From the NCBI RefSeq assembly GCF_012849375.1, contig NZ_CP051684.1:186001-250000 (forward strand): 64,000 nt of DNA, in the 5' to 3' direction. This document shows, piece by piece, positions 8,537 through 16,051 of this stretch. The position numbers and the translations under genes are program-made. The stretch's first letter is position 1; every line of letters starts with the position of its first letter. Source of the stretch: Duganella dendranthematis (lineage in GTDB: Bacteria; Pseudomonadota; Gammaproteobacteria; Burkholderiales; Burkholderiaceae_D). The notes beneath the pieces were generated by a model, which worked only from the letters and a program-made list of their open reading frames with translations, searched no databases and was not told the DNA's origin.

Positions 8537-10216
8537 TTATGTTTTGGGCACGCTGTAATGCGCGCTCCATAGCGCCAGGTAGGCTGCTTGTTCCTCGTCC
8601 CAGCGCTGGGCGTTCCAGCCCAGTTCCGGCTGGCAGATGCTGCGGATGCGCGGCAGGACGTCGATGCCACCGCCGCGCAATTGAATGCCGATGCGACTGC
8701 GGCGCAGCAGCAGGTCTTCCAGCTTGCAGACGTCTTCATGGCGCGCAGCCCAGCGCAGTTGGGCCCAGATGGTTTCCGTGCCGGCGATGCAGGACAGTTC
8801 GTCCGGCTGCGCAGTATCGACCAGCGCTTGGGCGTCGGCGCCGTAGCGGCCTTGCAGGCGTTTTGCTTGTCCTGCCGGCAGATCTGGCAGGTAGCGCAGT
8901 GGCGGCGTAGCGGCGAACACTGGTTGCGGCGTCAGCTTGTCGCGCAGTTCCGGCAGGCGCGTGGCGGCCAGCTTGAGCGCGTCCAGTGCGATGACGCGGA
9001 AGGTGGTCAGTTTGCCGCCGGTGACGGTGAGCAGGCCGTGTTCCAGCCATAGTGCGTGATCGCGCGTCTCTTTGGAGGGATCGGCTTTGCCGCTGTCGAT
9101 CACAGGGCGCACGCCGGCGTAGGTGGCGATGATGTCGTCGTCGGTCAGGTGCAGTTGCGGGAATTGGGCGTGCAAGGCGGTCAGCAGGTAGTCGCATTCG
9201 GCACGCGTAATGGCCGCTTCGCGCGACAGGTCATCATGGTGATCGACGTCCGTCGTGCCGACCAGCGTTACGCCTTCCCAAGGATAGGCGAAGACCGGAC
9301 GGCCATCGGCCGGGTGCATCAAACTGATCGCCTGCGCCAGCGGCAGCCGCCACGCCGGCAGCACCAGATGGCTGCCGCGCAAAGGCCGCAAACGCCGCGT
9401 GCTATCACTATCACCACCGCTGCCACTGCCGCTATCGCCATGGCCAACGCCTCGCTGTCCGCTGCCGCTCTTTGCAGCCGGCGGCGACAGCGTGCGGGCC
9501 GTCCTCGGCGACGGCGCACGCAATCCTTCGGCCCATGCGCCAGTAGCATTGATGACGAGCCGCGCGCGAACCTCGTGCTGCGCGCCGCTCAGACCGTCCC
9601 GTAGCCGCACGCCGCACACGTCGCCAGCCTCTCCGGTGGCCGTGTCGACAGCATCCCCGCACAGCAGCGTCTCGGCGGCCATGTAGTTCAGCGCCGCGCC
9701 GCCATGGCGGCGCGCCTCTTGCAGCACGCGCAGCACCAGCCGCGCATCGTCCGTCTTGGCGTCCATGTAGACCATTCCACCCTGGAGACCGTCGGTGGCC
9801 ACATTCGGCGCCAGCGCCGCAAACTCTTCGCGGCCGTAGTAATGCCGTCCGCGCTGCCCCGCCATGCGGTCATAAATCGCCAGCCCCGCCAGAAACGCCC
9901 GCTTGCCCGGCTTGCGCCCCACATAATCGCCAAACGCGAAACTCTGCGGCTCCACCAGCCCTGCCGCCTGCCGCAGCAGATGCTCCCGCTCATGCACCGA
10001 CTCGCGCGTCAAACCAAACTGCCCTTCCTTCAGATAGCGCAAGCCGCCATGCACCAGCTTTGAAGACCTGCTCGACGTGCCCCACGCAAAGTCGCGCTGC
10101 TCCACCAGCAGCACCCGTAAACCCCGCCGCGCCGCCTCCAGCAGTATCCCGGCGCCGGTAATGCCGCCGCCAACCACTACCAGATCCCACTCACGTGCGA
10201 AGTCCGCGCGGCTCAT
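8537..10216 (-). CDS. glpD: FAD-dependent glycerol-3-phosphate dehydrogenase (GlpD family)
   Basis: 559 aa from the ATG at 10216, which overlaps the preceding gene's stop in an ATGA; longer readings are antisense to that gene. DLVVVGGGITGAGILLEA is the FAD-binding Rossmann motif; GTSSRSSKLVHGGLRYL and GSHLVLP are GlpD signatures, and the C-terminal helical DAO_C domain is present. Expected role is oxidation of sn-glycerol-3-phosphate (or an O-substituted analogue) to DHAP with electrons to quinone at the inner membrane. An unusual Gly/Ser/Asp-rich insertion lies at about residues 247-270, where normal GlpD goes directly from the Rossmann strand to the GSH strand. Confidence 0.9.
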   Translation of the reverse strand: MSRADFAREWDLVVVGGGITGAGILLEAARRGLRVLLVEQRDFAWGTSSRSSKLVHGGLRYLKEGQFGLTRESVHEREHLLRQAAGLVEPQSFAFGDYVGRKPGKRAFLAGLAIYDRMAGQRGRHYYGREEFAALAPNVATDGLQGGMVYMDAKTDDARLVLRVLQEARRHGGAALNYMAAETLLCGDAVDTATGEAGDVCGVRLRDGLSGAQHEVRARLVINATGAWAEGLRAPSPRTARTLSPPAAKSGSGQRGVGHGDSGSGSGGDSDSTRRLRPLRGSHLVLPAWRLPLAQAISLMHPADGRPVFAYPWEGVTLVGTTDVDHHDDLSREAAITRAECDYLLTALHAQFPQLHLTDDDIIATYAGVRPVIDSGKADPSKETRDHALWLEHGLLTVTGGKLTTFRVIALDALKLAATRLPELRDKLTPQPVFAATPPLRYLPDLPAGQAKRLQGRYGADAQALVDTAQPDELSCIAGTETIWAQLRWAARHEDVCKLEDLLLRRSRIGIQLRGGGIDVLPRIRSICQPELGWNAQRWDEEQAAYLALWSAHYSVPKT

Positions 10217-11802
10217 GGCGCCAGCTTCCCAGGATTCATGATCTGCTGCGGGTCCACATGCGCAAACACAGCGCGCAGCGTCGACATGCCCAGCCAGCCC
10301 TTCTCCGCCGCCAGATACGGCGCATGATCGCTGCCCACGCCATGCTGATGGCTGATCGTCCCGCCATTGTCCACAATCGCCATCGACGCCGCCTTCTTCA
10401 ACGACTTCCACCGCGCCAGGTCGGCCTCGTAGTCGCCAGCAAGTCGGTACACAAAGGTCGTATAAACACTCGCCCCCTGCGCATACAGATGCGACAAATG
10501 CGTGTAAGCGTGCACCTGCTCCCCATACTGTCCCAGCGCAGCAGCGCCAGCCGCCTCCACCGCCCGCATCATGATCTCCACGCGCGGCCAATCGACCGCC
10601 GTCTCCACCGTATCGATGGCATAACCATGCTGCCAGGCCGCGTTGCGCAGATAGACATTGCGGAAGCGGTTCTGTTTCCACTTCTCGCCCATGGTGCGGC
10701 CCACGTGCACGCCACCATGCGGCAAGGTCAATACCAGCGCCTCGCGCAACGCCGCCCGCGCCAGCGACTTGCGGCCGCTCACGCCGATCATCAGCATGCA
10801 CTTATCGCCCTTGCAGCCACGCAGCGACAGATACCCTTCCAGCAGCGAGATCATTTTCTTGTGGCCCGCCAGCGCCAGCATGGTGGTCGTCTCCAGCGGA
10901 TTCGACAAACGCAGCATCGACAGCGACAACCCAGCCTGCACCACTTGCCTGACGGCCGTTTCCGCCGCATGCCAGTTCGGGAAGAACACCGCATGAAACG
11001 CCTCGTACTCCGGCGCCGGTGTCACGCGCACCGTAGCCTCGGTCAGAATGCCCATCCGCCCTTCGGAACCCAGCACCATCTCGCGCAGATCCGGCCCCGC
11101 CGCCGATGCCGGAAAGGTCGGCAGATGCAGCGTGCCGGATGGCGTCTCCATCGAGCCGCCACGGAACATCTGCTCAATGCGTCCGTACTTCAAGGACTGC
11201 TGCCCCGACGAACGCGTAACGATCCAGCCACCCAGCGTCGAATACTCAAACGACTGCGGAAAGTGACCCAGCGTATAGCCACGGGCGCGCAACTGCGCCT
11301 CCAGATCCGGCCCGAACACACCGGCGCCAAACGTCGCCAACTGCGACTCGGTATCCAGATACAGCAACTGCCGCATGCGCGTCATGTTCACCGCCACCGA
11401 CGGCATGCCGGACGGCGCCGTCAAATGTCCGGCCACGCTGGTGCCGCCGCCCTGCGGGATCAGCGCCGCCCCATGCTGCGTCGCATAGGCCAGCAGTTCG
11501 CGCACATCCTGCGCGCTTTGCGGATACGCCACGCCATCCGGCGCCCGGCCGATCACGCCATAGCGCAGCCGCAGCCAATCCGGCAAACTCTGGCCCAGCG
11601 CATTCCGCAATCGCACCTCGGGCGAAGTATCGATCAGCACATGCTCGGGCAAACGCGATGCACCGATCTGCGCGCGCGCCTGCGCCAGGCCGGCATCCCT
11701 TACCGGCCGGCCGGCGCCTATGCGCTGCACCAGAAACGCCAGCGCATCCGCATGCAGCGCAAACTCAATCAACTCATCGCCCCAACCATTCCAGCGTCTC
11801 AT
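10213..11802 (-). CDS. FAD-binding oxidase related to alkyldihydroxyacetonephosphate synthase
   Basis: 529 aa, PCMH/VAO-type flavoprotein. The FAD-binding PP-loop is PQGGGTSVAGHL (about residue 115), followed by GVFGPDLEAQLRARGYTLGH and FEYSTLGGWIVTRSSG, which match alkyl-DHAP synthase (AGPS) closely. Near the C-terminus GASVYTTFVYRL carries the Tyr region and ISHQHGVGSDH the counterpart of the AGPS HHHGVG active-site motif (one His replaced by Gln), ending DPQQIMNPGKL. AGPS exchanges an acyl for an alkyl group on DHAP to make the ether bond. First gene of the operon with the GlpD-like and FGGY genes; SD GGGAGA. Bacterial members are poorly characterised, so the direction of reaction is open. 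Confidence 0.85.
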   Translation of the reverse strand: MRRWNGWGDELIEFALHADALAFLVQRIGAGRPVRDAGLAQARAQIGASRLPEHVLIDTSPEVRLRNALGQSLPDWLRLRYGVIGRAPDGVAYPQSAQDVRELLAYATQHGAALIPQGGGTSVAGHLTAPSGMPSVAVNMTRMRQLLYLDTESQLATFGAGVFGPDLEAQLRARGYTLGHFPQSFEYSTLGGWIVTRSSGQQSLKYGRIEQMFRGGSMETPSGTLHLPTFPASAAGPDLREMVLGSEGRMGILTEATVRVTPAPEYEAFHAVFFPNWHAAETAVRQVVQAGLSLSMLRLSNPLETTTMLALAGHKKMISLLEGYLSLRGCKGDKCMLMIGVSGRKSLARAALREALVLTLPHGGVHVGRTMGEKWKQNRFRNVYLRNAAWQHGYAIDTVETAVDWPRVEIMMRAVEAAGAAALGQYGEQVHAYTHLSHLYAQGASVYTTFVYRLAGDYEADLARWKSLKKAASMAIVDNGGTISHQHGVGSDHAPYLAAEKGWLGMSTLRAVFAHVDPQQIMNPGKLAP

Positions 11803-11903
11803 TGTTTTTCTATCTCCCTGGCGGTGCGCTTGCTATACTGCGAACGCACCGATTATTCACCAATTGAGATTAAAACAATGCCGCCCGCCGGTATTGCGCA
11901 TTC

Positions 11904-12926
11904 ATGACATCCCCCTTGTTCGATCATGCCAAACGCGTCGCCGGCTCGTATCTTCAGCCGCTGCTGGAAGCTGCCGCGTTGCGCGGCGTAACAGCACAGG
12001 CGCTGGAACAGGCAGCCGGCCTGCCGCCAGGCGCGCTGGAGCCGCCGCCGGAATCGCTGCCGGCCGACGTCTACGTACGCCTGCTCGACATCGGCGCCGA
12101 ACTGGCCAACGATCCGCACTTCGGCCTGCATGTCGGCCAGTGCGTCAAGCTTGGCACCTACACCGTGTACGGTCTGATACTCCTGAGCTGCCGCCACTTC
12201 GGCCAGGTGTTCGAGCAGACCATGCGCTACGAGCAGCTGGCGCATGACCTGGGCCGTTCGGCCATCACCATCGACGACGACATCGCCCACTACACCTGGC
12301 ATAGCAACTACAGCAGCGCGCACCGCCACCTGGCCGACAGCGTATTCGCCGGCATCCGCGTGTTCAGCAACTGGCTGGCCGGGATCACGCTGCCCGCCAA
12401 CCAGCTGACGCTGACGCACGACGGCGGCCCGCCCGAACTGCGCGAAGAATATGTGAAGGTGCTGGGCGATATGCCGCTGTTTAACGCCGAGGCCAACGTC
12501 GCCAGCTTCAATGCCATGATGCTGTCATGGCCGGTGCCGAATGCAGACGTCAGCCTGTATCCGGTACTGCAACAGCACGCGGAACAACTGCTGCAACAAC
12601 GCGCGAACAACGCGCCAGCCATCACGCAGCAGGTGCATGACGCCATCGTCGCCAGCCTGTCGGGCGGCCAGGTAAGGCTGGCCACCATCGCCGAGGTATT
12701 GAAACTGTCGCCACGCACGCTGCAACGCAAATTGAGCGACGCCGGCGCCACCTTCCAGCAGGTGCTGGACCAGGCCCGCTTTGCGCTGGCCAAGGAGTAT
12801 CTGAAACGGCAGGAACTGAACCTGGTCGATATCGCCTTCCTGCTGGGCTACCAGGAACAGAGCGCGTTCAACCACGCATTCAAGGAATGGGCCGGCATCA
12901 ACCCCGGCGCCTGGCGCAGCGGCTAG
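11904..12926 (+). CDS. AraC-family transcriptional regulator with arabinose-binding-type N-terminal domain
   Basis: 340 aa, complete. Residues 1-200 form the arabinose-binding-type ligand domain (PADVYVRLLDIGAELANDPHFGLHVG is characteristic), and the last 90 residues carry the two HTH units: IAEVLKLSPRTLQRKLSDAG and DIAFLLGYQEQSAFNHAFKEW. It is divergent from the AGPS/GlpD/FGGY operon with 101 bp between the starts; that gap contains a TATACT hexamer at 11834-11839. The obvious inference is local control of the operon. Members of this subfamily often sense fatty acids or hydrophobic metabolites, in keeping with a lipid-type pathway. Its stop overlaps the next convergent gene by 4 bp. Confidence 0.92.
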   Translation: MTSPLFDHAKRVAGSYLQPLLEAAALRGVTAQALEQAAGLPPGALEPPPESLPADVYVRLLDIGAELANDPHFGLHVGQCVKLGTYTVYGLILLSCRHFGQVFEQTMRYEQLAHDLGRSAITIDDDIAHYTWHSNYSSAHRHLADSVFAGIRVFSNWLAGITLPANQLTLTHDGGPPELREEYVKVLGDMPLFNAEANVASFNAMMLSWPVPNADVSLYPVLQQHAEQLLQQRANNAPAITQQVHDAIVASLSGGQVRLATIAEVLKLSPRTLQRKLSDAGATFQQVLDQARFALAKEYLKRQELNLVDIAFLLGYQEQSAFNHAFKEWAGINPGAWRSG

Positions 12927-13363
12927 ATGCGCAGTCCGCGCACGCGGATAAAGGGACCGATGCAGCGCTCAAGATTAGGCTCCACGCACATCACGAACAG
13001 CGTGCCGCTCTGGTTGAATTGCAGGTAGCTGGTCACGGCGCGTCCCGGCTTGGTGATATCGCCGCTGCAATCGGGCTTGCCATTATCCTTGGTGATGGTG
13101 TCGACCTGCTTGTAGAAGCCATTCTTGTCCGGCTGGTCGGAGACGGTAAAGGTGGATTCGGCCACCTCCTCGTTGCTGAACACCAGCGTGCTGCCGTCGG
13201 CGCGCATGCGGTAAGTCTCGCTGCAGGTACTATCGGGCAGCATGATCCGCCAGATGCCGATGAGCGGATGGTCGTGCCGCAGCGGCGCAGCAGCCGCCGG
13301 CATCGCTGCCGTTGTGACCAAGAGCGCCACCATCATCGCCAGTATCGTCCACGCCGTCCGCAT
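12923..13363 (-). CDS. Small secreted protein of unknown function
   Basis: 146 aa with a Sec signal peptide (AWTILAMMVALLVTTAAMP, cleavage near AAA-APL). The mature part begins LIGIWRIMLPDSTCSETYRM and contains four cysteines, with a predicted small beta-sheet pattern reminiscent of lipocalin-like or META-like periplasmic proteins, though I do not recognise a family with certainty. A strong SD AAGGAGG precedes the ATG, which is 11 bp after the end of the SRPBCC gene, so the two are probably co-transcribed. Confidence 0.75.
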   Translation of the reverse strand: MRTAWTILAMMVALLVTTAAMPAAAAPLRHDHPLIGIWRIMLPDSTCSETYRMRADGSTLVFSNEEVAESTFTVSDQPDKNGFYKQVDTITKDNGKPDCSGDITKPGRAVTSYLQFNQSGTLFVMCVEPNLERCIGPFIRVRGLRI

Positions 13364-13374
13364 CGCGCGCCTCC

Positions 13375-13899
13375 TTATTTTTCCGCCGCCGTTTTCATTT
13401 TCGCCAGGCCGCTGTCGAACGCCGGCCCGATCATGCTGTCCATGCTGATAAACACGTTCATCATCTTGGCCATGAAATCGCTATTGCCGGACATGGTCCA
13501 GCGCACCGTGGTGGTGTCGCCGTGCGGCTCCAGCACGAAATCCGTCATCGAGCTGGAATTCACCGGCGTCAGGAAGTCCAGCTTGATGCCCACCTTGGTC
13601 GGCGTCAGGCTGACCACTTCCATGCGGCCGGCGCCGACATCCTTGTTCCCCTCCCAGGCGTACACCGCGCCGAGATCTTTCGGTGCGCCGCTGAAGGTGC
13701 GCTTCATGGCCGGGTCCAGCCCTTCCCACGGCGACCACTGAGGCCAGTTGTGGAAGTCGCTGATCAGCGGCTGGATTTTTTCAGGCGGCGCCTTGATGAC
13801 GATCGAGCGTTGCACGCTGTACGTCGACGGCTGGATCGCGGCCCAGGCCAGCAACACCAGCACCAGCACCGATATGCCGATAATGATTTTCTTGAACAT
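13375..13899 (-). CDS. SRPBCC-family (polyketide cyclase-like) protein with N-terminal membrane anchor
   Basis: 174 aa. Residues 1-20 form one hydrophobic segment (IIIGISVLVLVLLAWAAI), probably an uncleaved anchor. The rest is a START/SRPBCC fold: SIVIKAPPEKIQPLISDFHNWPQWSPWEGLDP is the typical beginning, and TTTVRWTMSGNSDFMAKMM the typical middle. These domains bind hydrophobic ligands. It lies 33 bp downstream of the P450 and may belong to the same transcript. No catalytic function can be claimed. Confidence 0.85.
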   Translation of the reverse strand: MFKKIIIGISVLVLVLLAWAAIQPSTYSVQRSIVIKAPPEKIQPLISDFHNWPQWSPWEGLDPAMKRTFSGAPKDLGAVYAWEGNKDVGAGRMEVVSLTPTKVGIKLDFLTPVNSSSMTDFVLEPHGDTTTVRWTMSGNSDFMAKMMNVFISMDSMIGPAFDSGLAKMKTAAEK

Positions 13900-13932
13900 G
13901 GTTGTTTTCCTTTTTATTGTGACACGAGCCTA

Positions 13933-15378
13933 TCATGTTTTGCGCGCCAGCCGGACCGGCAACGAGTCCGGCGTCATGGTGAAGGTGAAGCACTCGCGCG
14001 CGGCAGGCGCACCGACCACCCGCTCCAGCGCGAAATGCCGCACCAGCATCGACATCACCATTTTAATCTCCGCCATGGCCAGATAACGCCCCGGACAGAA
14101 ACGCGGCCCGCCGCCGAACGGCAGCAGCTTGCGGCCGGGATCATCGCCGTGCGCGGCCGCGCCGTCAAGCCAGCGTTCGGGCAAAAAGCGCTCCGGCTGC
14201 GGCAGCTCGCACTCGCGCTCCGACGCATGGCGCAGCAGCAGGAAGATCACCGTCCCCGCCGGCACGACCAGGTCGCCCAGCACCACATCCTGATTCGGCT
14301 CGGCCGCCATGAACGGCGCCACCGGCTTCAAGCGCATCGCTTCGCGGGTGGCGGCGTCGATGTACTTCAACTGGTCCAGCAGATGATAATCTGCCAGCAC
14401 CGCCCGTTCGCCCAGCACCTGCTGCGCCTCCTGCGCCATGGTCGCGGCGGCGGCCGGATGGTCGGCCAAAAAGTCGATCAGCCACGCCGCCGTGTTCGAA
14501 GTCGTGTCCTCGCCGGCAAACACCATGGTGATGGCATTGCCCACCACCGCTTCGTCGGTGAAGCCAGAATCCGGCTCGTCGCGCGCCACGATCAGCGCTT
14601 CCAGCAGATTACCGGGCTTGAGCCGCCGCGCCGGATTTTCCGCCAGCCGCTTGCGCGCGTCGGCGATAAAGCCGAAGATGGCCTGCTGGATGCGCGCCGA
14701 GGCGGCAATCGCCTCATGGTCCTGCGCGCGCTTCAGTACCGGCACGCGCCAATAGGCAAACGGCGTGGTCAGGCGCCGCGCCACCAGCTTGAACAGAAAT
14801 TCAATGTCGCGCTGGAGCGGATGCTCTTCCAGCTCCAGCGTGTTGATGTCCTGCCCCATCGCCAGGCCGATGGTCACGTCCAGCGTGTACGCCTTCAGGT
14901 CGCGTAGCAGGTCGACCGGCTGGCCGGCTGCTAGCGCGCTTTCCCACCGCAGCCGCAGGCGGTCGGTCATCGCCGCCAGCATCGGGAAAAAGTGATGAAT
15001 AACTTCCGGCGTCAATGCCCGCATGACCAGCTTGCGCTGGCGGCGCCAGTCCTCGCCCTCTGCGGTGAACAGGCCGCGTGTGCCGATCTCGTTCAGCATT
15101 TCCGCCGTGCGGCTGGAGCGGCGCATCATGTCCGGCCGGTCGCGCAGCAGCGCCACGATCATCTCGCGGTCGGCGGTCGCCAGCATCTGTTTGCGCATGA
15201 TGCGAAACCGGTACAGCGGCCCGTACTCGCGCCCCCAGCCCTCCAGCACCTGGTGGAATGGCTGCGCGCGGACCTCGCGCACATTGCCCAGCAGCGGCCG
15301 CGCCTTCGGCCCAGGCAGGTCGGCAATGTGACGTAATGGCGCCAGCCCCGGCGTGAGTTCCATGGTGATTTTGCCCAT
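13933..15378 (-). CDS. Cytochrome P450
   Basis: 481 aa. Heme ligand is Cys428 in FGGGPRFCPGRYLA; the I-helix oxygen-activation motif AGEDTT is at 288-293 and the ExxR pair at Glu345/Arg348. There is no signal anchor or fused reductase, so it is a soluble class I-type enzyme needing external redox partners, none of which is encoded nearby. Motifs resemble bacterial CYP102/CYP4-like or CYP110-type fatty acid and terpenoid hydroxylases, but family assignment needs alignment. Start at 15378 is supported by GGAGAAG. It is divergent from a VOC-family protein. Confidence 0.93.
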   Translation of the reverse strand: MGKITMELTPGLAPLRHIADLPGPKARPLLGNVREVRAQPFHQVLEGWGREYGPLYRFRIMRKQMLATADREMIVALLRDRPDMMRRSSRTAEMLNEIGTRGLFTAEGEDWRRQRKLVMRALTPEVIHHFFPMLAAMTDRLRLRWESALAAGQPVDLLRDLKAYTLDVTIGLAMGQDINTLELEEHPLQRDIEFLFKLVARRLTTPFAYWRVPVLKRAQDHEAIAASARIQQAIFGFIADARKRLAENPARRLKPGNLLEALIVARDEPDSGFTDEAVVGNAITMVFAGEDTTSNTAAWLIDFLADHPAAAATMAQEAQQVLGERAVLADYHLLDQLKYIDAATREAMRLKPVAPFMAAEPNQDVVLGDLVVPAGTVIFLLLRHASERECELPQPERFLPERWLDGAAAHGDDPGRKLLPFGGGPRFCPGRYLAMAEIKMVMSMLVRHFALERVVGAPAARECFTFTMTPDSLPVRLARKT

Positions 15379-15400
15379 AGTTGTTCTTCTCCGCGTACAC

Positions 15401-15425
15401 TATATCTCCAAATGTTGACGATATA
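15401..15425. promoter_or_regulatory. Inverted repeat between P450 and VOC genes
   Basis: TATATC at 15401-15406 and GATATA at 15420-15425 form a 6-bp inverted repeat in the AT-rich 68-bp gap between the divergent P450 and VOC genes. TTGACG at 15415-15420 resembles a -35 element on the plus strand but has no good -10 partner. Possible shared operator; weak evidence. Confidence 0.25.
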
Positions 15426-15446
15426 CTCACTCGCCGGAGGATGCAA

Positions 15447-15845
15447 ATGCTGTCGCACGTTTATGTGGGGATTAACAACTTTGAGCCGGCGCTGGCGTTC
15501 TACAGCGCGGTAATGGAAGTGATCGGCGCCCGTCAGCGCTTTGTCGACACCATCCGGCCGTGGGCCGCATGGCAGCCGGCGGAAGATGCGCGGCCGTTGT
15601 TCATCATCGGTGCGCCGTACGACGGCCAGCCGGCCAGTTGCGGCAACGGCCAGATGATTTCCCTGTTGGCGACCTCACGCGAGGTGGTGGACCGCGCCTA
15701 CGCCGCAGCGCGGGCGCACGGCGGCGCGTGCGAAGGCGCGCCGGGCCTGCGGCCGCAGTACCACGCCAACTACTATGGCACCTACTTCCGTGACCCGGAG
15801 GGGAATAAACTCAGCGTCGTCTGCCACGACGCTTTTCCGGATTAG
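15447..15845 (+). CDS. VOC-family (glyoxalase/bleomycin-resistance-like) protein
   Basis: 132 aa from the ATG at 15447, preferred over the ATG at 15441 because GGAGG ends right before the latter and is 6 nt from the former. It has the VOC fold pattern: HVYVGINNFEPALAFYSAVMEVIG at the N-terminus with a candidate metal ligand His4, and TYFRDPEGNKLSVVCH at the C-terminus with the second ligand Glu in PEGNK. Members include glyoxalases, extradiol dioxygenases and resistance proteins. Divergent from the P450; its stop overlaps the next gene by 4 bp. Substrate unknown. Confidence 0.85.
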   Translation: MLSHVYVGINNFEPALAFYSAVMEVIGARQRFVDTIRPWAAWQPAEDARPLFIIGAPYDGQPASCGNGQMISLLATSREVVDRAYAAARAHGGACEGAPGLRPQYHANYYGTYFRDPEGNKLSVVCHDAFPD

Positions 15846-16042
15846 GCCAGCGCTTCCTTGGCCGCTTCCTCCGGCGTCAGGCCGTCGTAGAACTGGTCGG
15901 TGAACCATTCCACCTGTTCTTCGATATGGTCCTGCGCCTCTTGCACCGTGGCGCCGCCCTTCACCAGGAAGCCCTCCACTTCAATGCACCAGTTAATCAG
16001 TTCCAGGGTTTCCGGGTCCAGCTCTTCTTTTTTCTTTGCCAT
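15842..16042 (-). CDS. Small acidic protein of unknown function
   Basis: 66 aa, rich in Glu and Lys, no signal peptide or membrane segment, predicted all-helical (ETLELINWCIEVEGFLVKGG and AQDHIEEQVEWFTDQFYDGL). It starts with MAKKKEE after an SD GGAGC and lies 9 bp downstream of the M16 peptidase gene, so it is probably the tail of that transcript. I do not recognise a named family. Confidence 0.7.
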   Translation of the reverse strand: MAKKKEELDPETLELINWCIEVEGFLVKGGATVQEAQDHIEEQVEWFTDQFYDGLTPEEAAKEALA

Positions 16043-16051
16043 GATTGCTCC

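Noticed and set aside
7063..8910. 615-codon plus-strand open frame across the FGGY and GlpD genes
   Set aside because: Antisense to two well-supported enzymes; composition is shadow-like and no SD or domain is present.
10217..10801. N-terminal extension of the GlpD-like gene
   Set aside because: The extension lies within the upstream coding frame, while ATG 10216 overlaps the upstream stop and directly precedes the Rossmann motif.
10195..11907. 570-codon plus-strand open frame opposite the AGPS-like gene
   Set aside because: Arg/His/Gln-rich shadow of a gene with clear FAD-binding motifs.
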